Part shown: piece after piece, positions 18,129 through 28,680 of the stretch
Layout: every line of letters starts with the position of its first letter
Position numbering within the stretch: position 1 is the first letter of the stretch
Assembly: GCA_001574975.1 (NCBI GenBank)
Contig: KQ965809.1
Location: forward strand, 72,154 to 103,285
Direction of reading: 5' to 3'
Length of the DNA stretch: 31,132 bases
DNA from: Gonapodya prolifera JEL478
Taxonomy: Eukaryota; Monoblepharomycota; Monoblepharidomycetes; Monoblepharidales; Gonapodyaceae
Program-made: the position numbers and the translations under genes
Notes under the pieces: model-generated
Databases searched by the model: none
What the model was told of the DNA's origin: nothing
The model's input: the letters and a program-made list of their open reading frames with translations, nothing else

Positions 18129-19249
18129 TCACGCGACAGTCGCAACCCCTTTCATGAACAAGCTGTATATCTCATCATAGCAGATTTCGCAGATACCGTG
18201 GTTGATGATGATGTCGGAGGAGATGAAAGCGTCGGCGTATTGCGTGGGCGTGAGCCTGTGAAGCGATTACGACCTGCATCAGTCCAACGGAACTATGCAC
18301 CTTGACGAAGTTGAGCCTACCATGCGTGATCTACCGTATTGGACGCGTGCTGTCCGAGCTTGCCCCTCAGACCAATGATCGGGACTTTTCCAGTTGCGGA
18401 GTCGTCCATGAGCGGATACCCGCTGTCCACCATCGTCAGAAGTACGAGGTCTGCGAGCTATCGTTATGGCACAGCCCCGAAAGAGGGTCAAACGATCTCG
18501 TGCGGCACATGTCATTTAGCTCTCACTAACCTGATTGATTTCCTTCACGGTGACAAGAATCCGCTTGCAATAGGTGCAAACGGTGCGGACGGGTTTTGCC
18601 TGTAGTTCTCCGGGTGAAGCCACTGGGAGGGCTTTGCGGCCGAGGTAGTTGGCGCGGCGGGGGTGAGGAGTCTCCGAGAGGATCGTTGATATCCTTGATT
18701 TCGATCGGTCGTAAAAATCTAACACGTCATCTCATCGATATAGATCTCACCACACGACAAGTTTCTTTCCGTTTGTCCCCGTTATCCCAACGACCGTCAT
18801 GCGCATCCTCCTCTCGTAATCTGGCGAATCACAGAACCAGCCGTAGGTGAACCTGGTCGTCCCCCCGGTGCCAGACGTGACTGAGGCGATGATGTGGCGG
18901 AAGAAAGATTGCGTGCTTAGATCAGTGATGAACTCGAAGAGCGATGTGCCGAGGAGATTCGGGAATGTGAATCTGGGAATGGCGCGACCGAAACAGCCAG
19001 GAGCGGATCAATGATCAGGTGCCAAACAAAGCGAAGCAATTCTGGCTGGTGGACACACCTGTTCATGTACTGTGGAAGCGGTGACGGGCAGTTCTCTTTG
19101 ATGACTTCATACGATCCACACCTCAATGATGACTCCAAATATACACGACCCACGACGGACTCACACTTGTTCCACAACCCTTCCTCCACGAGCTCGAACA
19201 CTCCGGCCGTGTCTGTCATATAGACGATGTCGGCATCGCGGGGGATGTG
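18129..19249 (-). CDS. PAS-like domain protein with CxxC and HGICxxC motifs (5' end unresolved)
   Basis: Reading-frame continuity and GT/AG sites support exons 19249-19059, 18972-18751, 18693-18527, 18450-18321 and 18255-18129; a further 45-bp intron may lie inside the first. One or more 5' exons are missing from this model (a candidate ATG is at 19512). Visible pieces: LLGTSLFEFITDLSTQSFFRH, then FCDSPDYERRMRMTV, then TVCTYCKRILVTV, then AWLTPTQYADAF and INHGICEICYDE at the C terminus. This order (GRSLFDFI, F-R-C-D-S-P-x-x-R-R, C-x-W-C-K-R, W-x-x-x-x-x-Y, S-H-G-I-C-P-x-C) is one I know from small bacterial PAS-type proteins. The two Cys pairs could bind metal. The ligand and partner are unknown. 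Confidence 0.55.
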
Positions 19250-19624
19250 CTGGCAGTAAACCGGGTGAGTGACATTAGTGCGATCAACACGTGATCCGTG
19301 ACGATGACATAAAGCTCTTCGGGCCATCATCCCTCCACCAGAACCCCTTCCTGCTATCCTCTCTCTGGCGACCACTCCGGACCAACCTTCCCACTCCCAT
19401 CACATGGCTGCTTAGGCGGACTGGGCGTTGTGTCCTCCACGACCTTTCCACTTCTTTCGCCGAGCTTATGAAAGATCGTGGGCGGTGTTGACGGCGGCGA
19501 AGGGAACAACATTGTCGGGTGGTGGTGAACGACTAATCGTGACGATGTGGAGGTTGGGAACCCTTGCTCACGAAATCATCAGCCCACGCATTATTCATCA
19601 TAAATTACAGTCCCCTAAATACAC

Positions 19625-22048
19625 TCATTTCTTTCCGCTCTTTTTCTTGCCACCAGTCTTCCCCGCCCGCGCTTGGCTCCCATTTGGTACGTCCGGGGGC
19701 GCATACTTTGCCAGAACAGCTTCCAGCACCTTCTTCTCCGAAATCCGCACCACAAGCGAGCTCCTCAGCCGCATGTTGTCGACGACACCGGCGGTGCCCT
19801 TCTCCGCCGTCGCGCTGAATCCCTGGTACCAAAACATTAAGAAGTTCAGCTTCACGAACCACCCAAGACGCAAAATCCTAATAGCGCAACGTACCAGTTT
19901 GGCAAACTCCGCCTCATCTTCCGCCAAACTCGTCGGATACGCCTCCCTCCTCGTCCTCGCCACGACCGCCACGCACTTCTTGACCCTCTCGACGGCATCC
20001 CCGGCCACCCACACCACTTTAGGACCCTTTGCCCCCTTCGCTGCCGCCCCTGACTTCCCCTTCACCGCACGCACCTCAACCTCCTTCTCGCCTGCATATG
20101 CCCCGCCGTGACCTACCCGCACTGCCTCGGCGAAATCGGCCGCCGCGGCGCCCGTCTCGTCGTCCGCGAGTCGGCGCAGGATCCCGTCCTGGCACGCGAG
20201 GATGTGAAGCAGCGAGATGAGGGATGCGGAGGGGGAGCCGTCGGAGCGGAGCGGGAAGAGGGGAGCTTCTTCGTCTTCTTCCTCGTCGTCGGCGCCGGCG
20301 CCTTCACCGTCCTCGCCGTCGTCACCGGGTGCGCAGCATGACCCGTCCTTGGCATGCCGGTGTCCACTTTCCTGCCCGTGTCCGTGTCCGTGTTCCGCTA
20401 CCTCCTCCTCTTCCTCCCCCTCATCCTCTCCGCCCTCCTCCTCCTCATCCCACTCGAACAAACCCCTGTACGCCGACCACACGGCCACTCTCAGTTCGAT
20501 CCTTTCCTCAATCGTCTCCATCTTGGCAGACCCGCTGCGCTTGTTCTTGGACTTGGCGGGCGCGGCGGCTGGAGCGGCGGGGAGGAGTGATTCGGAGACG
20601 GCGGTTTGGAGGACTGTATCCTGTCATGACGAGTACAAACGCGAGTTCCTTCACGGAGTACACCTCGTGAAGGGGATGACACAACACTCACGAGGTCGAT
20701 AAGCACGACGTCGTGCGGGTTGGTTCCTGGGCGCTCGTCCGTGAAGCCGTACCTGTGCAGCAACTCGGCGTTCGATCTTCCCCCATAGGTACTAGTGCAA
20801 CATGTAAACCGTCACACCATGATCGCAACCCACCCGAAAACACCGCAAGAACTCACTTGAACACCTCCTCCCCATCCACCTTTGGCAATTCCCTCACGAC
20901 ACGCATCTCCAACCGCTCCGCATCGTCCGGGTCCGTCGCGGTACTCTCCGCGTCGGACGGCACGGACTCGATGTCACCCATGGTCACGTCGGAAGCGGGC
21001 AGGGAGAGAACCTCGTCGGCGTCCTCTGGGGTGTCGTCCTCCACAACTTCAGCGCCCGAAGCTGACGAAGCGTCGGACCACTCCCCGTCGCCGTCACTCC
21101 CGTCGCCACCAGCGGAGGAAGTGCCCATGTCGAGCTCCGCGTGCATGCAGTACCCGAATTTGGCGCCGCAGTGGGGACACACGTCGAGGTCGGTTTCGAT
21201 GTGAAGGTGTTCGGAGCCGGAGCCGTCGCTTGGAGTTGGCAGGTGGCAGGTGGCAGCGGTAAACATACGTGTAGAAAAGGAGGAGAGAAACGAAGAGGGA
21301 AGGGGATCGCTCACCTTCGGTGGTTGAATGCGTCGGCGAGGGGGACAAGACTGTCGCCGTAGTATTCGTCCACCTTCGAGTGACGTATGATCAAAATCGA
21401 GAAATCCAATTGATTTTCGCACAGAGATGACGCACCAAGAACGCCCGCGACGTGATGACCGTCATGGCCCTTAGAAAACTCTCGAACGAAAACTTCTCCC
21501 GTGGGACGAACCACGTCTCGTTCTTCTGCACCACCGGCCGTACGACGGTTTCATACACTTCCTTCAGCGTTTCAAAGTCCCGCTTCGCAGCTCGTTCGGC
21601 TTCCGTCCCCGCAAGGAGATGCGTCACGTCAGATTCGGGCCATAGCAGGGGCGCGTCTTCGAACAGTGGGAGCGATTGGATGTACCCGTGCCAGGGTGAG
21701 TCGGGGCCAAGTGATCGTTCGTGCATGAGGCAGAGCGCGAGGGCAATTTCTGTGCCGTTTGGGGGGCCGATGGTACAATCTTCCCACCACTAAGCCGATC
21801 AACGACGACTCACCGCCATCCAGCCCCGCCTCCTCGACCAGATCGCCGACCTGGCAATTCTTTGGCGACATCACAGCCCCCTTTGGCATCCTGACCACCA
21901 CGGCATCGACGTCTGCGCCCTTTCCTGTGCTTACGACGCGGATTGCTCCGTTTTCATCGACGATGCGGAGTGCGGACGTGTCGTACCAGATGTCGTTGGA
22001 GGCGAGCCAGCCCAGGAGTGTGGACAGGCGGGGAGTCGGTGTGGCCAT
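19625..22048 (-). CDS. SET-domain protein lysine methyltransferase, SETD6/RKM type
   Basis: Seven exons, 22048-21814, 21749-21436, 21373-21315, 21228-20857, 20791-20692, 20620-19895 and 19822-19625; 667 residues. The family uses S-adenosylmethionine to methylate lysines of ribosomal and other proteins. Visible landmarks: N-terminal LSTLLGWLASNDI, IALALCLMHER, SPWHGYIQSLP with PLLWPESDVTHLLAGTEAE, then GDSLVPLADAFNHR (the N-H catalytic-core motif) and TYGGRSNAELLHRYGF (the S-N-A-x-L-L/Y-G-F motif). The C-terminal half is the Rubisco-LSMT-type substrate-binding region. It is interrupted by an acidic, His-rich insert (EHGHGHGQESGHRH and Glu/Asp runs at about 20290-20460). The last intron, 19894-19823 (72 bp), has no in-frame stop. 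The end is Lys-rich (GGKKKSGKK). Each exon was chosen to keep frame and family motifs. Confidence 0.8.
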
Positions 22049-22195
22049 TGAGGGATGGAAGAATGAACGTGGAAAGATAAAACCGGGAGTGGCCACAGGT
22101 CACCAAAGCAAGAGCGACTGAAAGCGGACTCAATGTTCGACGATATCAAAAAGATCCAAGGATAGGAATATTTAAATAGGTCTCCAGAAATTTTA

Positions 22196-22220
22196 CCCCC
22201 CCCCCCCCCCCCCCCCCCCC
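22196..22220. repeat. Poly-C tract, 25 bases
   Basis: Uninterrupted run of 25 C. Its true length is uncertain in a draft assembly. It sits between the SET gene and the end of decayed copy A. Confidence 0.9.
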
Positions 22221-22429
22221 ATCCAGAATGAGCGGAGGAGCGTGTACAACAAATTCACAAGTTTACTCCAACTCCTAACTCACAATGCCCGACTCGGCGC
22301 GGCGGCCTGGAATGGCGGTTGGAGGTACGAAAAAGCCGGTCCCTACGCGAAATCCTCCGCCCACTACACACTCCAATCCAACTTGAGGTTCGAAATACCA
22401 CGTACTACAACATCAATGTGGCACGACTC

Positions 22430-23362
22430 AACAGGTCTTCGCTGTACCTTTCAAGAAACGTATTTTATTCCAGAGCACCACCCGTAAGCCTGACGTGCCT
22501 CGCTCGAAGGATTTCACTGTTTCGATCTTATCTCGACAACCAATTGCAGCAACGGGGGACAAAATCACGAGCACCAGATTGATTCCAACAAACGTATTGA
22601 AGACACACAGCGACACGTCGCACCCACATCGTCCGACAACCACAAGAGTATCGGCTTCAAAGGTGAAGCTTCCGGGTCGCTCGGCCTTGTGTACCACACC
22701 CTGTAGAAGTCAAGTATGTTTGCGAGTTCGACTGTCCACCCTGCCCGAAGTTGATAATAGTCCAGGTCAAAGCGGAGGTCGAAAAACTGCACTTTTCAAA
22801 TGGTGAGACGGCCCGAACCGTTCTCTGGGGAATGTCGGCGATATCGCATGGTGGTAGATCCCCACCTTTAACGAGCTGGATGACGACCTGGCATCCGAGA
22901 TAGTACCGAGACCAGGGCGCAGTGGCATTGACTTTATTGCACCTGATACTTTATCTCCAAAGTGCAGGGTTTAGCCTCGGGGGACGAGGAGGGGACAGGA
23001 AACGGTTCCGCTGCATCATCTGTTGCTTCAGGTGCGAAGCATCTCGGTAGACTTCTATCCTGACCGAGCAAACAAGAGTTGATGCTAGCAAAATGAATGG
23101 TCAGTTCAGAGAACGGTACCAAGGGAATGGCGCGACCACTATTGAGACGAACCTCTGCGGATGGTTGTCTGAATCTCGCGGAATTGACGGCAGACCAGGG
23201 ATATGGAATGTAGAAGGCCGCGCAATCAGCGAGGAGGACGAGAGTGCAAAGAACGAGCTCGTTCGGGAGTTGGGTCCATCCTTTGAAGAACTCTTTCCAG
23301 AGCCCAGATAAGGGTAGATACAATCTACTTCTTACTATCGTTAGGTCGCGAAAGAAAAACAT
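22430..23362 (-). pseudogene. Unnamed minus-strand gene family, copy A (frameshifted)
   Basis: Reads WTQLPNELVLCTLVLLADC near the 5' end, a possible degenerate F-box, followed by SELTIHFAS, RYYLGCQVVIQLV and GDLPPCDIADIPQRTV in other frames. Each piece has a counterpart in copy B (ILLRTFVLLADR, AELNVYFAS, HIGCTMVIQQLQ, ADLPPRDIAESIQRTV). At about 23070-23095, copy A has one base more than copy B inside an otherwise near-identical stretch, which shifts the frame; in-frame stops follow. No copy of the family's C-terminal part is found downstream. The function of the family is not recognised. Confidence 0.6.
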
Positions 23363-23390
23363 TCACTCTAATCCGAAGAGACATCTATTG

Positions 23391-24725
23391 TCACACAGTG
23401 ACATCTAACTGCCAAGTCCACGTGCCTGGCTTTGGTGGAAGTAGGGCGAACGGGGCGTCCACACGAAATCCTCCACCCAGAACACATTCCAGCCCGACCT
23501 TGCACTCATATTCATGCATGTCAACATCTACGTGCCTAGCAGGGTTCGACTTGTCTTTGCTGTATCGATGAAGAAATAAGTCCTGTGAAAATTTGTTCAT
23601 CGCAAAGACACAAAGCGACGCAGAAGGACACGCATCAACAAGTGCCAGGAGAGCGAGGATTGCTGGATGACTGTCGTCAGGATTATCGGTTTCCGTCCAG
23701 AACACTGCGACTTGTATTTCACGTAGTCGAGGGAACCGCCCAGGTTCATGGAGAAAGACTATCGCCATTTCACGGAAGACTCCTACGTGGAAGACGTTAA
23801 TGTGGCCCAAGAAGACGACCTCCAAATTTTGTGTACGTCGTAGTGATCTGACAACACTAATGGCGTAGTGTGGTGGGTATTAGAAACCGATATTTCCAAA
23901 TGCGCAGCGACGGGAAAACATAATATTGCTTCCAGAGGGGCGCCCATAAGCCTGACGTGTCTCGCTCGAAGGCATTTCACTCGACCGCCATTTCCAGTAA
24001 TGGGCAAAAAATTTGATGAAAAGTATCGAAGACATAACCCCACATCGTAGTCACGTCCTCCAACAACCACGGGAGTAGTGGCTTCAAACCTAAGCTTTCC
24101 GACTGTGCCCTGAAGACCACCCTGTTGACGTCCAGTATGTTGCCTAGTTCGACGGTCCACCATGCCGAGAGTTCATCTTCGTCCAGGACAAAGCTCAAAC
24201 ACGAAAACAGAACTTTTCCGAGCGGTAGGACTGTTCTCTGGATACTCTCGGCGATATCACGTGGAGGTAAATCAGCAAGTTGGAGTTGCTGGATAACCAT
24301 CGTGCATCCAATGTGGTCGGTCCTCGCAAGTCCTGGAGTGCTCGAGTAAAGTTGGCAGGGGACAAGTCGTGGTACAGTTGTTTCAGGCGCCAAGCATCTC
24401 GGTGCACTTCAATGATGACCGAGCAGACAAGAGTCGTGCTAGCAAAATATACGTTCAGCTCAGCGAACGACGCCGAAGAAGCTCGACGTGCAACATTGTT
24501 GTCGAACCTTTGCGGATTGTCGTCTGAATCTCCCAGAATCGGCGGCTGACCGTGAGTGTAGAACGCCTTACGATCCGCCAAGAGGACGAAGGTGCGAAGA
24601 AGGATCTCGTTTCGCCTAATACAATGAAATAAGTGCCTTGAGTACCAGGCATAGATGGATCGATTTGCAAAATACGAGAGCAGAGGACCGACGAAAGTTG
24701 AAGACATGCTCGTTACTAGTGGCAC
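23391..24725 (-). pseudogene. Unnamed minus-strand gene family, copy B (most complete)
   Basis: Best-preserved member. Pieces in order: ILLRTFVLLADR, SASFAELNVYFAS, VIIEVHRDAWRLKQ, HIGCTMVIQQLQLADLPPRD, WWTVELGNILDVNRVVF, LEVVFLGHINVFHVGVF, FPRLREIQVAVFWTETDN, LALLALVDACPSASLCVF, and the end WTWQLDVTV with stop at 23391. Moving between pieces needs frame changes at about 24350 and 23985-24000, which may be introns or lesions; I could not fit clean splice sites at both. The LRR-like segments resemble F-box family C termini, but homology to the 2-8 kb F-box genes is not evident. It could still be a live gene. Confidence 0.5.
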
Positions 24726-25210
24726 GTTCGCTAAAACCGATTATCAAGTGTGAGCGTGGCGCAGGTGTTCCGTTTAAACCATTTCATCCAGTTGTGTGGG
24801 GGAATGTGCAGCATGCTGATCGCATGCATTAACGTCGCAGAAAGCTCTTCCGCTTATTTACGAATCATCCACGCACTTTCCAGGAGAGCACACCAATTAT
24901 CTCGCTGTAATAGAGTTACTTTTACTCTTGTCATTCAAACGCGTCATCTATGCTGCGACGTCTACTGGCACCAGCTCCGACACCGCCAAGGCCTAGAATA
25001 CGAGCTGAGGAGAGTCTTTCAGCAATAGAGACGCGTTCAGCTCGTATTGAGTCACCTAGTGCCTCCCTCCACTCGTGGGGGCTGAGCAAGCGGCAGCGGG
25101 TCATCGTCACCCGGACCGGAAGTACCAGCAACTTAAGTGTCGCCCACCACACAAACAGTCTCCCACCGGATACATTCTTCTCATTTTCATACACACGCGG
25201 CGCCCAACAG
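24726..25210. other. Region upstream of the 2OG oxygenase
   Basis: No separate gene. From 24950 the oxygenase frame is open upstream of its chosen start, so this region holds its promoter/5' UTR or, if translation starts at 24950, an 87-residue N-terminal extension. Confidence 0.5.
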
Positions 25211-26419
25211 ATGGTCGTCCCGGTCTTTTCCATCCCAACAATCGATGTGTCCGTTCTGCGCGACCCCACGCCGGACCAGTCCGCGCTCGCCGCCGTCGCT
25301 GCAGAGATGCGATCCGCTGCCACTACTTCCGGGTTCTTTCAAATCGTCAACCACCCGCTGGACGCCGACCTGATCCGGAAGACGTTTGACTACTCGCGAC
25401 AATTCTTCGCGCTCCCGCTCGACTCCAAGCTCGCCGCGTCGGCGCACATGTCTGGGTATGAGCCTTTTGGAAACACTACCGTTCAGAAGGGAACCCCGCC
25501 GGACGCCAAGGAAGGATTCTTCGTCATGAAGGAGGGCTCCTCACTTCCACACATGGGGATCGCGGGGAACGTGTGGCCTACTGACCGTGAGTGGCACATC
25601 ACGGTCTTCCCGGCGACAGTTGTATCGGGTTCTTGCGTACTGTCGAACAGATTTTGAACTTTCTTTTCATTCTGTGTGATTACTACAGCGTCGCTCCCGC
25701 CCGACTTCAAATCCACCATCCTGGAGTACTGGACGCGCGTTCAACAGCTGTCTGTGCAGATGTACAGGCTTCTGGCGCTATCTTTGGAGCTTCCCGCGGA
25801 CTACTTTGACAGGCTCTTGGTGAATGACATTTCCCCGTTGCGCCTCCTACATTATCCGCCGACGCCCCAGGATGCGCTCGGAAGGCAGAAGGGAATCGGA
25901 GCTCATACAGGTCAGTGCCTTTGTTGTGCTTGGGGGTATTTGACGCATTGTTGTTGACACCCTTGACCTCGGCTCGGGGAACTTAATACACCATGTTCAG
26001 ACTACGGCGGCCTCACGCTTCTCGTGCAAGACAGTGTCGGCGGGTTGCAGATCCACCCAACCGGTTATGTGGAGGACGACGAGGCATGGCAAGACGTTCC
26101 ACCTGTCGTCGTGGAGGCCGACGCGACACCCGCAATCGTATGCAACATTGGCGACTTCATTCAACTGTGGACCAACGGGCTGTACAAATCAACCATGCAC
26201 CGCGTGATCAACCGGTCGGGCAAGGATCGGTACTCGATGGCATTCTTGTCGAACATGGATCTGGACATCGAGGTCGAGCCCATCGAAAAATGCGTGGAGT
26301 TAACGGGGGGGAAAAAGCTGTTCGAGAAGATTACTGCGGGGCAGCATGTCTTTGCGAGGTTCAAGTGGAGTTTGGAGCAGAGCAAGAAGCTGCAGGATGG
26401 CACGGCTGATGCCGCTTGA
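25211..26419 (+). CDS. 2-oxoglutarate/Fe(II)-dependent oxygenase, isopenicillin N synthase-like
   Basis: Three exons, 25211-25586, 25689-25910 and 26001-26419; 338 residues, a normal length for the family. The N-terminal DIOX_N-like part reads FSIPTIDVS, then SGFFQIVNHPLD and YSRQFFALPLDSKLA. The iron ligands are H198 and D200 (GAHTDYGGLTLLVQD) and H266 (MHRVINRSGKDRYS), and R276/S278 form the RxS that binds 2-oxoglutarate. The D200 codon is split by the second intron. Such enzymes hydroxylate or desaturate small molecules, often in secondary metabolism or hormone pathways; the substrate cannot be told from this sequence. The frame continues upstream to an ATG at 24950, giving an Arg-rich MLRRLLAPAPTPPRPRIR start that could be a mitochondrial presequence; 25211 is preferred by family length. 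No biosynthetic cluster is evident around it. Confidence 0.85.
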
Positions 26420-26670
26420 TCGCGATGCGTTGTTGATGCCAGATGTGATCATAATTATGTTGTACTTATCTATGCTTCGTGAATTGACGTGAATTAAATT
26501 ACTTCAGAGCAAGATGTTGCAGCGCGAAGCAACTTCTCAAGAGATTTTTTACTCTATTCCCACGTCAGCTCGAAGATGAGAGACACTCAAAGACATGCAG
26601 AGCCCCCCCAAACTCTTAGCAATATTCAGTATAAACATGCTATGGCATCGAGAACTGGCAAATATTGTTG

Positions 26671-27624
26671 CTACATCGCGGTCGACCCAGGACTTGCCTT
26701 CAAAAAGCGACCTGCTTCACTCAGAACGCATTCGAGTCCAATGTCCGGTGCTAATTCCAACCCGTAGGTGTCCCGACAACGTTTATACGACCACGCCACG
26801 TCAGTATCGTTTCGTTGTGCTTTTGGACAAAATTGTGCTTCGAATGATCGTCATCTGTAAGGACTCGAACGGAAACAGCTGGATATGTGTCAAGTAGGTC
26901 CAAAACCGCGAGAGTTGTGGGACCAGGGTGATCAGAACTCCTCCTCACGGCATAGAACCAGACTTGAAGTTCGCGGAGTCGAGGGAAACATCCTCGGAGA
27001 AGGACTTTGGACATTTCAAGCAACACTCTAACATCAGTGTCGTTATGAAGCCAAGGTCAAGTATCTCCAAGTTCTCATGTGACGCGTGGCCGTCAAAGTT
27101 CTCCAAAAATGAGGTCACTCCAAGGTTTCGATTCTCCACATCCAAAAATCTGGCGTTTGGAAAGCAAAAGAGAGTTCTTTCTAAGAGGCGCGTTGATGAG
27201 CCTGACTCGACTTGCTTCGAGGGACCTCCCTGCGTAGATCTGGGTTCACCATAGTGCAGTGGTAGGCCCAGTCAAATATCAACTCTCCTGAAAGCGAGAA
27301 CGTTTCACACACAAAAGCTCACATAGCCTGCCAACCATTGCAGCATTGCTTTAAAAGAACGTCGTGGATCTTCCGTTAAGAGCGTGACCCTGCTCACATC
27401 CAGGGCGTTGGCAAGTTGAATACTAACGGCGCGGGAATTACGCCCGCAACAATGTTCAGGGAGCAAAATCGAACATTCCTGAATGGTGATATTCCGCGAA
27501 CAACCTTCTGGAGCGTCTCCGACACATCCCGCGGTGGAATGCGTTCCAGTCCTTCGTGTTTTAGAAAGATACGGCTCATGAGGTTGTACAGCGACCAATT
27601 TCCCTTCTCCCTTCCGCCTCGCAC
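26671..27624 (-). pseudogene. Unnamed minus-strand gene family, copy C (degenerate)
   Basis: Matches copy B in its C-terminal half: IPPRDVSETLQKVV (ADLPPRDIAESIQRTV in B), FPRLRELQVWFYAVR (FPRLREIQVAVFWTE), LAVLDLLDTYPAVSVRVL (LALLALVDACPSASLCVF), then IGLECVLSEAG (VGLECVLGGG). The last match lies in a different frame from the one before it, so there is a frameshift near 26755, and stops occur between other segments. No equivalent of the 5' third of copy B is seen. Nucleotide similarity to A and B is visible around 27193 (GAGCCTGACTCG). Confidence 0.6.
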
Positions 27625-27669
27625 GTTGTGTTAACGAAATCCCACACTCAAAGGTTCTACGTTGTCCTC

Positions 27670-28100
27670 ATGGAAATCGACGGCGGCTTCTCATACGCCT
27701 TCCCCGCACCCGAGCCCGCCACACTCACCGTGGTAGGGACTTGCGATGTTAGTTCGTAAGACGTGTTGTACTACTGGGCGAGACTGGCGATTGGGTGGGA
27801 CTGGAAGGGCGGGAAGGGCGACGAACTTGGGTCGAATGGGGTGTAGGGCGGAGGCGTTGCTGAAAAGTCGATGTACTCAACTTCCCACCCCTGCCGATAC
27901 CAGCCCAGACCGACATCGACACCCTCCTCAACCGGCACGCCGCTCTCCGCTCCAAACTTCCTCCCTTCAAAACCGGCCCTCCCACCTCCCAAGAGCTCCA
28001 CCTGGCCGATTACGCCGTGTCGCCCTGGATCCGCGGGGACGACAAAGTCCCCGAGGGTGCGCTCAAGAGCTGGGAGCTGTACTCGGAGTATGAGTGTTAG
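27670..28100 (+). CDS. Hypothetical protein, model incomplete
   Basis: An ATG at 27670 opens MEIDGGFSYAFPAPEPATLT with strongly C/G-ending codons. A second well-biased open stretch starts near 27880 (FPPLPIPAQTDIDTLLN, then ELHLADYAVSPWIRGDD and LKSWELYSEYEC) and stops at 28100. The stretch between (about 27730-27880) has stops in each frame and would need one or two introns; DVLYYWARLAIGWDWKGG could be a middle exon. I do not recognise the family. The opposite strand also has a 145-residue ORF, but its codon usage is less convincing. Confidence 0.4.
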
Positions 28101-28200
28101 GGGTGGCGTGAGTGACTCAGGGAGGCTGTATAGAGGGTGTGTGTGTTTGGGCCGCGGTGAGTTGGACAGTGCGGAAAGTGGGCCGTTGGGTTGATCAAAT

Positions 28201-28402
28201 CGGAACATACGTCATGATATATGAAGTGTCACTACAGAGAGTACCCGATTTATTGTAAAAATAGATACTAGCATAATCCAAATGTACCCGATACAGAAGA
28301 CCTCATCAGGCATGTCAATAGAGTTCAGGAGTCTTCACTATAAACCCTGATACAAGAGAGCACTCCAGCGTCACATCCGGCTCATCCCTGTCTAAAACAA
28401 CG
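28201..28402. other. Gene-free stretch
   Basis: About 200 bases of moderately AT-rich sequence between the hypothetical gene and copy D. Nothing recognised. Confidence 0.4.
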
Positions 28403-28680
28403 TCAATTTGTGTCAAGAAACATTTCCAAGGAGTTCTTGTTTCGCGCTAGGACACGAAGCGACACATTTGGATTTGCGTCAAGAACGGCGAGGAACGGAA
28501 GCATTGAGGGGGTATACTCGTCAGTGCCCTTGTCTTCCCAGATAAACATGACGCGAATCGTTCGTAGTTGAGGGACACTTGCCTGGGCAATAGCTTCCGT
28601 GATGCGATGAAAAGGCCTGGACGTGGAAGTTCGTCAATTTAGCCAAACTCGAGAGTCTCCAAGCTGTACGGCTCTTTTTC
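28403..28680 (-). pseudogene. Unnamed minus-strand gene family, copy D (C-terminal fragment)
   Basis: Encodes SVPQLRTIRVMFIWED, then LPFLAVLDANPNVSLRVL and NSLEMFLDTN with stop at 28403. This parallels copy B FPRLREIQVAVFWTE and LALLALVDACPSASLCVF and copy C FPRLRELQVWF. Upstream, LAKLTNFHVQAF resembles copy B LGHINVFHVGVF, but a T-run near 28610 puts it in another frame. Homology ends at about 28680, where the Sel1-repeat ORF on the other strand begins its recognisable sequence. Confidence 0.55.

Noticed and set aside
18302-18529. Plus-strand ORF over the PAS gene
   Set aside because: Starts with TTG and has no homology seen; the minus strand has the ordered PAS/Cys motifs.
27771-28208. 145-residue minus-strand ORF over the hypothetical gene
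   Set aside because: Codon third positions favour the plus strand; the minus frame is Pro/Ser-rich without a recognised domain.
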